DNA of 64,000 nucleotides, taken from NCBI GenBank assembly GCA_949987705.1, contig OX465286.1:7355445-7419444 (forward strand), written 5' to 3'. The DNA is from Thereva unica. Lineage: Eukaryota > Arthropoda > Insecta > Diptera > Therevidae. How positions within the stretch are numbered: the stretch's first letter is position 1; every line of letters begins with the position of its first letter. Shown here one piece after another: positions 24,865 to 35,319 of this stretch. The notes below the pieces were generated by a model, which worked only from the letters and a program-made list of their open reading frames with translations, was not told the origin of the DNA and did no database searches. A program made the position numbers and the translations under genes.

Positions 24865-25289
24865 AGAATCCCGTTGATAAATCTCCAGTTGCATTTTTGT
24901 TTTTCAGAGGTTTGGGATCTTTTTTTGTATAAAGTGACTTAGCTATATGCCCCTTGCTAAAAACGAACGACACGCACTTCTACCAGCTTCTCACACTTTG
25001 GTATCCCTTATCACTGTACTTGACATATCAAAAATTTCCCCTCAATCGCTACAACTATAAAAGAACAGAACATCGGGGCTTTTTCGATCATTTGTAAAGT
25101 GATTGTTTTCTCCTGCAGCCGACTCTTGTCGTGTCGTGTGTACGCTCGTGTGGGATCGCCCTTTACGAGTGGAGGCAGATTCTTTATCACACGCACTGAT
25201 AAATATTTGGCTGGAAATTATCCAGATTACGTAATCGAGTCAACTCTGATGAACGATTTTAAATCTACAGGAGGCTTCAAAGACATGCG

Positions 25290-25530
25290 TGGAGGAGTTA
25301 TCATGGTGACCATAAAGGGTGCCAATAGCATACTCAGTAGTACGGTTCTCATTCGATTGTGTAAGGCAAGCAGCATTGGACATGGTAAGTGCTTAGCTGG
25401 GGGACTGATTGGTTTTATAAATGTTCATACCTGTAGCACGAATTTTTAGATTTTCGTGCCTGTGGTGGGAACGTGCATGCCTGTGACAGGAGCGTGCATG
25501 CCTGTGGCAGGAGCATGCATATTTTTGTGG
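25290..25530 (+). mobile_element. 5S-rRNA-like SINE (copy 1)
   Basis: Between about 25326 and 25413 the sequence follows the order of eukaryotic 5S rRNA: GCATACTCAGTAGTACGG TTCTCATTCGAT, AAGCAGCATTGGACATGG and TTAGCTGGGGGACTGATTGG correspond to the 5S segments around positions 20-50, 60-80 and 85-110. It is too diverged to be a working gene. A second copy at 49.7 kb shares both the 5S-like head and the downstream body (GTGGCATGCCTA...TTTGTTCG), which favours a 5S-derived SINE over independent pseudogenes. The body here contains about three 22-bp repeats of the form GTGCATGCCTGTGRCAGGAGC (25455-25520). Confidence 0.6.
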
Positions 25531-27084
25531 CATGCCTAATTTGTTCGGTAAGCGTGCTAGGTGTATGCACCGATTTGGACGACCTTAATGCAAAAGTTTT
25601 CAAACTATAAATAATTAGAATTAAAAATAAAATAACACTATCGTGATAGTTTAGTTTCTCTCTTCCTTAATAATTGTTTCGTGTCCCTTTTGGGCAGCTA
25701 TAAATGTATACTTTTCATATGAAGTGTAAAATTGCGTTTCATTGCGAAGAGAATCGATTCCATAATAATCCTGAAACATTAAAAAGAACGGCTTGTGGCT
25801 TTTACCTTAAAATAACACAAAATTAATTTAAAAATTTATATCATGTTCAAGTTCTATAACTGTAATCTCTCAAGTGTCTTGATGACTGTTATTTGACAAG
25901 AAATAGACAACGAAACAAGGATGCTACTTTGTCTAATACTATCACAAAACAATTTTTCCTTAAAAAACGCACACGTTAAAACGTGCTGCTCTCTAAAAAT
26001 ATTTCAACAGAAGCGATTTCTTTCAGAACTTAGTATCCACTGTATATACAATATATATATATATATATATATATATAGATATGTATGGTACAATACACTG
26101 ATAAAAAATTTGAGAAGGAGGTAGGATAACCGTGTGTAGAGGGAATCAGGTGGTTTGAAATGTGTAAAGCTGACGGGGCGACGGGTATGGAAGGAAGTAC
26201 ATTTTTGTTCCAGTAGAATTCTATTTTTATGTTTACTATATGTTCCGAACTTCCCAGTATACAATATGGAAGTGATAGGACAAACAGAGGATCACAGGCC
26301 ATGTTAATATCTTTTATGTATATCCTGTAAAACTTCTCTGTATCTCTCTGGGGGCATTAGTTTTTTTTTTTTTTATCACGACAAATACCTGTGACTAATG
26401 TTTAGGATATTACCCGATTGAGAATATAGACTTGCTGTTTACGACGAGCTTCTCAGGTAACTTCCTTCCACATCTGTTTTTCAGCGCTGACAGGTGAACG
26501 GGAGCGCGTGTATATAGTGTGCTGCTGCTACTCTTCAATATTTTTGGTGCCGCGAAGGTGCGCTACGGCAACAGCAGTGTGTTGTGCTGGGTATATTGAA
26601 ATGAATTTCCTCCACGTGTATGACAATTTTATCATAATCGAAAGGCCTACAAATCTCTAGGGAACCATTCTGTTTTCAGATTTGGATATTGTGTGGATTA
26701 GGAAGATTGTAAATTTTATAGAGAGAGAGAGAGACCCTATTCGCTGTGTAAGGATTCATTTTTTTAAATAATATGTATGCTGCTTGTGCATGAGAGCTGT
26801 AAAAGGGGTGAAAAAGCTTATTTATTTCGCATAATCGCATGATAAAAATGGTTTTTATGACACACACACACACACACAAAACGCAATTAATTGTGCGATA
26901 AGTTTTATTTTTTAACTTTAGGTTTGGGTTTTTTTTGTTTTGTTTTTATAGATCTGATAATGTGTAGGACTAGCTCAGGCTAGGATTGGCTACTGCTTCA
27001 GTATCTATATAATATGTAATTTCGTCCTTCGTTTATATATCTTTAAACCACATTTTATTAAATGAGAAAAAAAAAGCGCCTGCC
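25531..27084. other. Unassigned stretch with microsatellites
   Basis: No gene is recognised. (TA)n at 26049-26077, (AG)n at 26721-26734 and (CA)n at 26861-26878 are simple repeats. Confidence 0.45.
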
Positions 27085-27088
27085 TAAA

Positions 27089-28065
27089 GGGGTCGTCCAT
27101 AAATTACGTGAGGTGATTTTTGCGAATTTTCGACCCCCCTCCCCCTTGGTGAGATATCGTGAGATTTCTCTCGACCCCCTCCCTCACCCCTAATCTCACG
27201 TGAGATTTTTCAAATTTTAAAAAATCTCTAGTATTTCATTACGCTAAAATTCGGCGTGTGCCTTCTTGTAGTTCTAAATTCTAATGGCCTTTTTGTGGTT
27301 CAGTTTTACTTGGCTCGTACTCTGCAGCCCAATTTACACACAGTTCGACGGCAGGCCGTGACCTGAAAGTTTTCGCCTTGAGGCCAAGTATTACTTTACA
27401 CTGACCGCTAACTGTATGGCCTGAAGTTCAAGAATGCCTACAGTACAAGAAAGCTGACAAAAATCGCATTTATCGTCAGTTCGGGCCTGAAGATCTGAAC
27501 TTCTATTCACTTTCGAGCCATGAATTGACGGCAAGAATTCACGTCGTATCAACCCGTAACAGAAACTAAGTCGCCCGCTAAGGGTGAAAACAATCCACAC
27601 TCGCTTTCGCGCTTGTTTGCGGGTGTTCACGGCGTGAGACTGGAGCCGCCTTGAAGCTTTCGTTGAGGCCTGAATATTTTTGAATTAATAACCTGCTATG
27701 CTAAGCAGTCATTTTCGCCTGTGTGTCTGTAGGGAATCATGATTTCATCTGCATGCCACGGCCTGTCAGGCGGATACCTGAAGTATCATCCCTCAGTTAG
27801 ACTGAGTCGTGCTTAGTTGTGCCGGTCGACCTGGTCTGACCGGCCACTGCCTACCGGCGGCCTGTAAGTGAATGGTGGTCTTTAGTGGAGAAACACGTTC
27901 TACTTAATTTAACCCAGTTTTCTTTCCATTTTACACTGTTTCTTTAAAAACAATAATTACGTAATATTTGCCGAGACCCCCCCCTCTCCCCCACGTGAGA
28001 TTTGGTGAGATTCGGCTCGACCCCCTCTCTCCCGTAAAAGCCTCACGTAATTTATGGACGACCCC
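27089..28065 (+). mobile_element. GGTCGTCC TIR element, complete copy
   Basis: A 977-bp element with inverted ends: GGGGTCGTCCATAAATTACG at the left and its reverse complement at the right. The inverted similarity extends inward for about 85 bp as CT-rich/G-rich sequence with AATCTCAC motifs. It is flanked by TAAA at 27085-27088 and 28066-28069, a possible 4-bp target duplication. No transposase ORF is seen, so it is non-autonomous. Relatives lie at 6270-6480, 16378-17045 and 54030-54210. I do not assign a superfamily. Confidence 0.8.
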
Positions 28066-28069
28066 TAAA

Positions 28070-29214
28070 TTGATACCAGGCTCAGATATAAATCATCCTT
28101 GCTCAGCGGACCTCGCACAAAAATCCCCCCGCCCCCCTCCTCTCTTAAATTGAAATTATTTTGGAAATAATTTAAAATGTTTAATGTATCCTGATCACCA
28201 GCAACCTACTGAACCTTGTTAAAGGAGATCCCAATTAAATATTTCAGCTTTGGAGATGGGCCCTATCAACCAAATGGTGATACCTTTCCACCTCATGCCG
28301 ATATCTTTGATAATCAATTCTAAAGCTATACTGGTCGTTTTTCAGGCTGTGAATCCTTATAATAAAAAATGTAAAATCAATATCTCCCACGTATTCTCCT
28401 CGTCCAAGGCCACTTTTTCCTTACGTGGACGTCATACCTAAGAAATTAAAAAGAAATCAATTATTTTTGTAGATTTTATTTTTTGTAGCTTTTGAGGAGA
28501 CTCGCGGCGACCGCCAAACAATATTATACAATAACTTTAAACAGAATATTTATTGCTAAAAAAAATTTCAAGTTTATACACCCAACAGCAGATGTTAATG
28601 ATGTTTATTAAAATTTCCCTCCAAAAACTGAATATTAATTATTTGTAATGTTTTCTTGGCCAGTGATGAGAGCATCACAGAAACGGAAAGAAGAATGGCT
28701 AACTGGCGCGGGGCGCGGCGGCGTTGCATGCCGGGGGAGGAAATTTTCTGGAAGTTTTCTTCCTCTCAATTCTAGAGTAAAGTTAATAGCGTGTAACAAT
28801 TTTAGCAAGTGGTAAATTTCCGCTGGCCGCGATATTGGGTAATCAGTTGAGAAATTACAGGCTTCCTTTGGAGCTTTATTAAATGACCCGCGAGATAATC
28901 TAAAAGGCAAAAGTAAGGGCTTTTAGGGGGAAAAACCCTTCTAATAAAGGGTGCTGAAGGATATCTTCTTCCTCTCTATCTTGGTGTGTGCTCTTGTTAT
29001 AATGTGATGCTTTTGTTTTGTGATTTTAGAGAGAAGCTTTTCAGTGTAATATAAACTCTCTTGGATAGTTGTTGTTAGGAATAAATTAAGGCAATTAACC
29101 AAAAAAAAAAATACAATAAAATTCCACGAAAAGAATTTATATGTTTGCAATAACAAAACGTCCATGATCTTTTTGCCTTCTACTAGGCTAATTATTTTTC
29201 TATATAAGTTTGTG
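28070..29214. other. Unassigned stretch
   Basis: No gene, RNA or repeat is recognised. Short open frames lack motifs. Confidence 0.4.
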
Positions 29215-29219
29215 GGTGT

Positions 29220-30440
29220 CCGAGTAAATCCGAGTAAAAAATAAAATGGGCTTACGGCGGGCGAATGACGGCCGCTTGGCTTTTTAAACCGGATATGATA
29301 GGTATTTCTGGTTCCATGCTATTGCCGGCTGCTACTATTGACCCAAGGTAGGTAAATGATTTTACCACTTCAAACTCGTGTGCCTCTATCTTGATTGTGG
29401 GACCAATGCAGACGAGCTCACCATGTACTTCGTTTTGTTTTCGGTAATGTGCCCGTTTCCTGCCGCCGGCTCAATCTGAAATGAAAGCTTCTTGTACAGC
29501 TGTTTTGGTTCTTCCAATGATGTCAATGTCATCTGCATAAGACACTAATTGGGTGGACTTGTAGAGGATTGTGCCCCTTTGATGTCACGCTTAAATCTCG
29601 AATCACTTTCTACAATGTCAGGTTGAAAACGAGGCAGCCCAGACTGCCCCTTTACCAGAGTCCATTATTAGATGCTGATTGGCCTGGAAAGTGTTCCGGA
29701 TATCTTTAATTGACTTGTCATGGTCAACCCAGGGGCGGCGCTTTCATAGATGCGAATGGTGCACTTGAACCGGGCGCAATTGGACGAGGGCGCAATTTCA
29801 GAAAATCTTTAAAAAAATTGAAAGTGTTCCCGTGATTTAATTTCCATCTATTAATGGAATAATGTCTTTGTATGTATATCTCCTTCACTGCGATAAAAAA
29901 ATGAAGAGCTGATGGGGCGCAATATAGCATACTGCACCGGGCGCAAAAAACCCAAGCGCCGACCTACATAGTCTTGTCGGCTTCAAAGTCTATGAAGAGG
30001 TGTTTGAATTGAGTTTTGAAACTCTAGACATTTTTCATAGCCTGCCTCAAGGTGAAAATCTGATCAGTCGTTGATTTGCCTGGGCTAAAGCCACACTGGC
30101 AATGGCCTATGATTTTTCTGGTGTATGGGGGCTATCCTGTTTTGTAGAATAGCGGACGATATCTTATACGCGGTTATTCAACAACGTTATACTGTGATAA
30201 TTACTCGGCCTTTTATCCACTCTTCTGGCATCGCTTCCTGCTCCCATACTTGCACAATTAATTCATGAATCGCTTGGTGTAAGGTAGGCCCTCCATACTT
30301 AACCAGCTCCGCCCCGCCTGTACCCGAGGCCTTTTTGTTTTTGAGCCGGGTTATGACTCTGCTAACTTCTTCCAAGCTTTGTGGCGGTTTTTTGCTAATG
30401 GTACCCTTTATGGTCACCAAACTAATTGCCAATTTTCTTC
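29220..30440 (-). pseudogene. RTE-like LINE remnant split by a MITE
   Basis: A minus-strand RT remnant. At the 5' side (30187-30432) is SLEEVSRVITRLKNKKASGT...EQEAMPEEWIKG, the start of an RT domain. Next (29985-30150) come KSTTDQIFTLRQAMK and FKHLFIDFEADK-like residues of the following RT blocks. After the MITE at 29730-29966, the segment 29510-29560 reads as SYADDIDIIGRTK, the catalytic YADD block, followed by a diverged C-terminal part to 29220. Several frameshifts and stops make it inactive. The two halves line up in the same order on the same strand on either side of the MITE, which supports a nested insertion. The clade assignment rests on overall RT wording only. Confidence 0.75.
29730..29966 (+). 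mobile_element. hAT-like MITE nested in LINE remnant
   Basis: A full copy from CAGGGGCGGCGCTTTCATAG to about GCGCCGACCTA. The palindrome region reads GGTGCACTTGAACC. The left flank is GGTCAACC; the right flank does not repeat it, so the duplication has decayed or the right end is misplaced by a few bases. It interrupts the RTE-like remnant at 29220-30440. Confidence 0.85.
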
Positions 30441-30599
30441 GTCCTATACAGGCTCGCTTTGCCTTAATCTAGAAAAAGTGTGAACGTACCGTGTTTCGTT
30501 TGTACTAGTCCTTGCGCATTTTATTAGTTCGTACCTGTAGTGAGTTGGTTTTGGAAAAACAGAATTTTTACTCAAGCGTACCGTGGCCTCTTTTGGGTG

Positions 30600-30850
30600 G
30601 AAGAAAATTGAATTGGATTGGCCACACCTTGCGACGCGGTTACGAAAGAAAATCTAACCAAACAGGCCCTTGACTGGAACCCACAGGGCACCCGTTGAGC
30701 TGGAAGACCGAGAACAACGTGGAGGACAGCTCTATCAGCACAGGCCGCAACAGCTGGGAATTCTGGACGGGTCGAGCAAAACAGAGTTCGGTAGAGGGAA
30801 ACTGTTTCCGCCCTATGTCCTATGAGGGATTAAAAGGGAATCTTAGTAAT
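30600..30850 (+). pseudogene. RTE-like LINE 3' fragment
   Basis: The end of the same family as the 7.85-9.28 kb element: ATTGGATTGGCCACACCTTG encodes the IGHTLRR block, followed by CAGGCCCTTGACTGGAACCC and AGAACAACGTGGAGGA (the RPRTTWRRT block), then CTGTTTCCGCCCTATG and a short 3' UTR with GAGGGATTAAA. The frame is broken by insertions. Only about 250 bp remain. Confidence 0.85.
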
Positions 30851-30970
30851 TCTAGTCCTTTTTTACTGCTCCAAAATATTCTTTTATATAAGAGATAATG
30901 TATATTTTGATTCGATGCTCTTACAAAAAAATTAATGGTCTTGGATGTGAAGTATCACGTCCGTATTTTA

Positions 30971-31322
30971 ACGTGACAACGTCTATTAATTTGAACGTGA
31001 CAACGTCTGTTATTACGTTTTGTATTATTTTCTCAATTAATAAATTATATATTTCGAAGCAAATTTTTTTTTTGTGTGCGGGACATTTTCACACGCGCGT
31101 CCTATCTTAAACCGATTTAATAGACGTTGTCACGTCAATAAGGTGAATGAATGTATTTTTCCCGTGTAGAGGATAAATTAACGAAAATTTTGAGCCATTA
31201 ACCACCCCCCTAACATGTATGGGGGCGGAGATATGATTTTTTTTTTGTGTGCGGGACATTGTGCGGGACATTTTCACACGCGCGTCCTATCTTAAACCGA
31301 TTTAATAGACGTTGTCACGTCA
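30971..31322. mobile_element. Asymmetric TIR MITE (ACGTGACAACGTCT)
   Basis: The left end carries ACGTGACAACGTCTATTAA (30971-30989) and a second copy of its start at 30994-31012. The right side carries the inverse, TTAATAGACGTTGTCACGT, twice, at 31116-31135 and 31300-31320. Each right copy is preceded by the same block of about 45 bp (TGTGTGCGGGACATT, CACACGCGCGTCCTATC). The second block holds a 12-bp internal duplication of GTGCGGGACATT. The structure implies a tandemly duplicated right arm. Confidence 0.7.
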
Positions 31323-33137
31323 AAAAAAAAAATAAAAATATAGAAAAAAAAGAGGAAGTTTAACCCCATTTTTTAAAAAAACAGGCAACAATTTCAAAGA
31401 CGTATAAACGCTAAACTGATAGGTGCTTTGGGGCGCGATTCGTTCTAATTAAGATTATATATATATACACGGTATATTTTTCCCATGAGAATATTATTTA
31501 TTCATTTGCGATGAGTAACAAAAAAATTTGTTAACGCCTCCATTTTATTCAGTTTTAAAGTTTGGCCCCCATCTCTTCTGGGAGTTGTCGTCCTCTGTAT
31601 TCTACTTGCGCATTTTATTATTAAATTTCGACATATAATTTCTAATGAAATCTTTTCAGATAAATAAGAAGAAAAAAAAAATAATTCAATAATTTCAAGG
31701 TTTCTCCTTTGGTACACACACACAATTCGTGAATCCTTTCTCCCCCCCCCCCATCATCAAAATATAAAAATATTTTCAGATTATGGTACCTGGGAATATT
31801 ATAGAAATAACCTCTTCACATTAGATCCTTGGGGCGCGTCGTCCTGCGTCCGGGCCCTAATCCTTGGGAGTCTCACGTAATATTTTCTAAGCTTATGCCT
31901 TCTCTGAGAATCCTTTTGGGTTTACTTTACGATTGTTCCTTCCTGTTATTTGGACTTTTTGTTATCGGAAGGAAAATGGGCTACTCTATATGTTTTGGTC
32001 TCTCGGAGTCAGGCAGCAAATGTACGTTGTATATAATATATATATATATATAGTAGTGTGGATGCCCCACTCAATCTATTGATATAAAAAGGGTTAAGAA
32101 CTCCTAGGAACCACCCTCGTCCCTTGGTCAAGGTAGTGAAGGGAGCATTGTTTGGAAAAAGGTCCATTGTTCGTTTGAATTTCTAGAAACAAAAGCAAAC
32201 CCTATACGAACAAATCAAAGGCAAATAAATAAATACACGCATCGGTTCTCTGAATTCTATCGTTTAGCAAACGTGTGGGTAATCCCCGGCTTATTACCAT
32301 CTCTATCCAGCCACCCTCCGGCTCGGCTCGTCCCTTTTCGCAGCTTGCCTTTCGGCTCTATTCAGTGAAATCTTATTTTTGGGCCTTAAACTTTCACGAA
32401 ATTGTACCCCAAATGCAATTTTAGGGGAAATTTTGTAAGAAAAGAAAAACATATACACACATTCATACACACACCCTTAAAAATATATAAAAATTTTTTA
32501 GCAAATATTTTCCATTTCAATTGCTTTGTTACCTGTAAATTTATTGAATCGAATATAAATAGGGACGTAATAGGCAAATAGGGTAGTATACATAGGCTGC
32601 TAGATGGCTAGTATTGGTTTCTCCTCAACACTTCTGTATATCAATGAAAAATATGAATTTTTTTCTCTCTTCCGTTTTTATTGTAGGTATAAATTGTTGC
32701 CGTTTATTTCACTTCGTTTCCCTCTGTAACTTTCTTTAGTGGAATGTCTCTTCTGGTTCAGTCTCTTTCCGAAACTTAAAGGGCATCAACTTTTCAGGGG
32801 ATACTAAACTTTTGAACTTCGACTTAAGTCAGGGTCCTTCTTATATACATACATATATAGGTTGTACCTGCCCCTTGTTATGCTTTGTCTAGCTAATGTT
32901 CAATTATGCAAATTTAACTTGAAAATACTTTACAAATGGCTTAAGTTCGACTTAAATTTAAGTTAAGAGAAAAAAAAAATAAAAAATAGAAATGTGTGAA
33001 TGCTTTCAAGAAATCGAGAATAGAATTGAATCGGGGGGGGGGGGGGGGGGTTAATTATTTATTATTCTGGGAATGTTTGCAATATGTTCTATGATTTTGT
33101 GCATACAAATGATCAAAAATAGCTTCCCAGTATTAGG
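31323..33137. other. Unassigned AT-rich stretch
   Basis: No gene is recognised. TA microsatellites occur at 31455-31466 and 32031-32052, and a poly-G run at about 33033-33050. Confidence 0.45.
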
Positions 33138-33179
33138 TTGGTTTGGAGGAGGGCGCCGAGTACGGCACTGAGGGAGCAA

Positions 33180-34905
33180 CAGAAAATGCTCGAGATCATT
33201 CAGATCAACGTCCAACACTCCAAAATATGTAGCCACAAATAGCCTTCAGATTTTCCTAAAATAGGATGTCGCCTTAATACAAAAGCCCTGGGTACGAGGA
33301 CAGAGCATAAAAGCGCTCTCGGATAGGCAATATAACACCTTTTACCACCGCTCAAAACTGTCATCGTACCGTTTACTAATAGAAGGAAGCTAAATTTAAA
33401 AGCTCCCTCTGTGGACGGCAAAGAAATAGGTTTCTCAAAGGAGGCTAAATATCTAGGCATAATCCTGGATCAAAAGCTCTCCTGGAAATCTCAAATTGAG
33501 AGAGTAACTGCCAAGGCAACTGCATCTCTCCATGTTTGTCGCCAATTCGTAGGAAAAACCTGGGGTCTTAAACCTAGGTTAATGTTTTGGCTATATACTA
33601 CGGTCGTAAGGCCCATGATCACATATGCATCCATCGCATGGTGGGCTAAGACCAAACAAAAGGGTGCTATGATTAAGCTGGCCAGGGTGCAAAGACTGGC
33701 CTGTCTTGGTATCACAGGGGCCAAAAGCACCTGTCCGACTGTGGCTATGGAGGCTCTAATGAACCTTCCTCCGCTACACCTGGTGGTGAAAAAAGAGGCT
33801 CTGGCAGGGGCACTGCGTCTACGGGAGCTATTCTCCTTTAAGCCAGGAGACCTGCTGGATCATTTATCGATCCTCAAGGAGCTGAACTTGGAGCCAATGA
33901 TATCTTTGTCCGATACCATTCCTGCTACTCTTGACTTTGACAAACCGCTTACGACGATTATTCGAAGTAGGTCAGAGTGGCAACATGACAGGCCTCTCTT
34001 TAGAGGAAGCACGGCCTTTTGGTACACAGATGGTTCCAAAACCGATAAAGGGGTAGGGCTGGGTGTTTATGGCCCAAGGAGCAAAATATCCATGGCTCTG
34101 GGCACTACCCCCACTGTTTTTCAGGCTGAGGTACTCGCCATCCAGGTGTGTGCTCAGACTTGTATTAATAGAGCTCCAAATAGCTCTAACATTGTTATTT
34201 TCTCGGACAATCAAGCTGCACTGCTGGCCATTAAATCGCACAGAGTGTCATCAAAGACTGTCCTGGATTGTCTTCAATCCCTGAAATTCCTCAGCAGGAA
34301 CAATAGTGTCACGCTGATGTGGATTCCGGGCCACGAAGGTCACATTGGTAATGAGATTGCCGATAGCCTGGCTAGAGCAGGCACAAACTCATTACCTATT
34401 GGTCCGGAACCTTTCTGTAGCCTAGCAAGCTGCCACGTAAAAATGGCCTTAAAGAATTGGGTTGACCAGATGTTTCTTCAAAGCTGGTCTAGGACTCAGG
34501 GTGCTCGTCAAGCTAAAAGATTCATCCAAATCGATAAAGCTAAGGCGGGCAAACTTTTAAATCTCAAGAGGTGGGAGCTAAAAATAATAACACTGTTCGC
34601 TTAACTATCACCTAAACAAAATAGGACTGGTGGCCGACTCTGGCTGTCGATTCTGCGGGACAGCTCCCGAAACCGCGGAGCACTTGATGTGCGACTGTGA
34701 GGCTACAGCGAGGAAAAGACTGAGCCTTCTCCATCGTGACTTCCCTACTCCCAGGGAGATTTGGGACAGCAATCCTAAATCAGTTTTAGGCTACCTAAGA
34801 AGCCTTAACCTTGATGGTTTTTAAAGAAGGGGATGGCACAATAGACCAAACAAAATAGGTCGCAGTGCCCGCTAAAGCGCCCCTCAACAAGAATAATAAA
34901 TAAAT
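33180..34905 (+). pseudogene. LOA/I-like LINE with RNase H, internal deletion
   Basis: The 5' part (33180-33360) reads MLEIIQINVQHSK and, after a frame change, DVALIQKPWVRGQ, the start of an apurinic-type endonuclease domain. It then jumps straight to the RT thumb (GKEIGFSKEAKYLGIILDQ, 33417 onward), so most of the endonuclease and the RT core are deleted. The open frame 33411-34604 continues with an RNase H domain: YTDGS at 34023, AEVLAIQ, SDNQAAL, and GHEGHIGNEIADSLA, all the expected acidic and His residues. A one-base deletion near 34602 shifts the frame before a C-terminal knuckle CRFCGTAPETAEHLMCDC (34640-34700). The 3' end is AATAAATAAATAAAA at about 34889-34905. It is non-functional for RT, although the RNase H domain is intact. 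Confidence 0.82.
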
Positions 34906-34943
34906 AAAATACCACCGCTCGGATCAAGTCAAGTCAAGATCCG

Positions 34944-35054
34944 GGGGTGGTAGCACGTAAGTTGTTTCAATCGACCTCTTCATACAAAAAATTTTGTAAC
35001 ACTTGAATTTTTGTATGGAGAGGTCGATTGAAACAACTGACGTGCTACCACCTC
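34944..35054. repeat. Foldback MITE (hairpin, 111 bp)
   Basis: Two arms of about 47 nt form an almost perfect inverted repeat around a loop of about 17 nt. The left arm contains GGTGGTAGCACGTAAGTTG and GTTTCAATCGACCTC; the right arm contains their reverse complements with very few mismatches (TAAG versus TCAG). No target duplication is obvious. Confidence 0.8.
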
Positions 35055-35165
35055 TGCATTTTGGTTAAAAGGAACATCAAAGCCTTCCTCTCTCGAACTC
35101 CAGTTCAACGGACCTAACGGTAGTTAGATTGGAGTTTGGAGGAGAAGGGTCTTTACTTAGCCTTA

Positions 35166-35313
35166 AGGCCCCCATACACGGTCAAATTGGATGTACATCC
35201 AGATTTTCATCAAACCCATAAGCCCAATGTATTTTGATCGGCCGACCGGCCCACAATCGATAGTTTTGGTCCGCACTTCGATGTACATCCAATTTGACCG
35301 TGTATGGGGGCCT
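35166..35313. mobile_element. Short TIR MITE with TTA duplication
   Basis: A 148-bp element whose ends are inverted for about 34 bp, beginning AGGCCCCCATACACGG and continuing TCAAATTGGATGTACATC. It is flanked by TTA at 35163-35165 and 35314-35316. A 3-bp TTA duplication is the PIF/Harbinger habit, so that superfamily is the best guess. It sits in a LOA-like LINE fragment. Confidence 0.78.
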
Positions 35314-35319
35314 TTAGCC

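Noticed and set aside
25099..25449. 116-codon open frame as a gene
   Set aside because: Its second half is the 5S-like SINE head, and the first half has no recognisable motif.
26049..26077. TA, CA, GT, poly-G and poly-A tracts as regulatory sites
   Set aside because: They are ordinary microsatellites scattered throughout, with no gene nearby.
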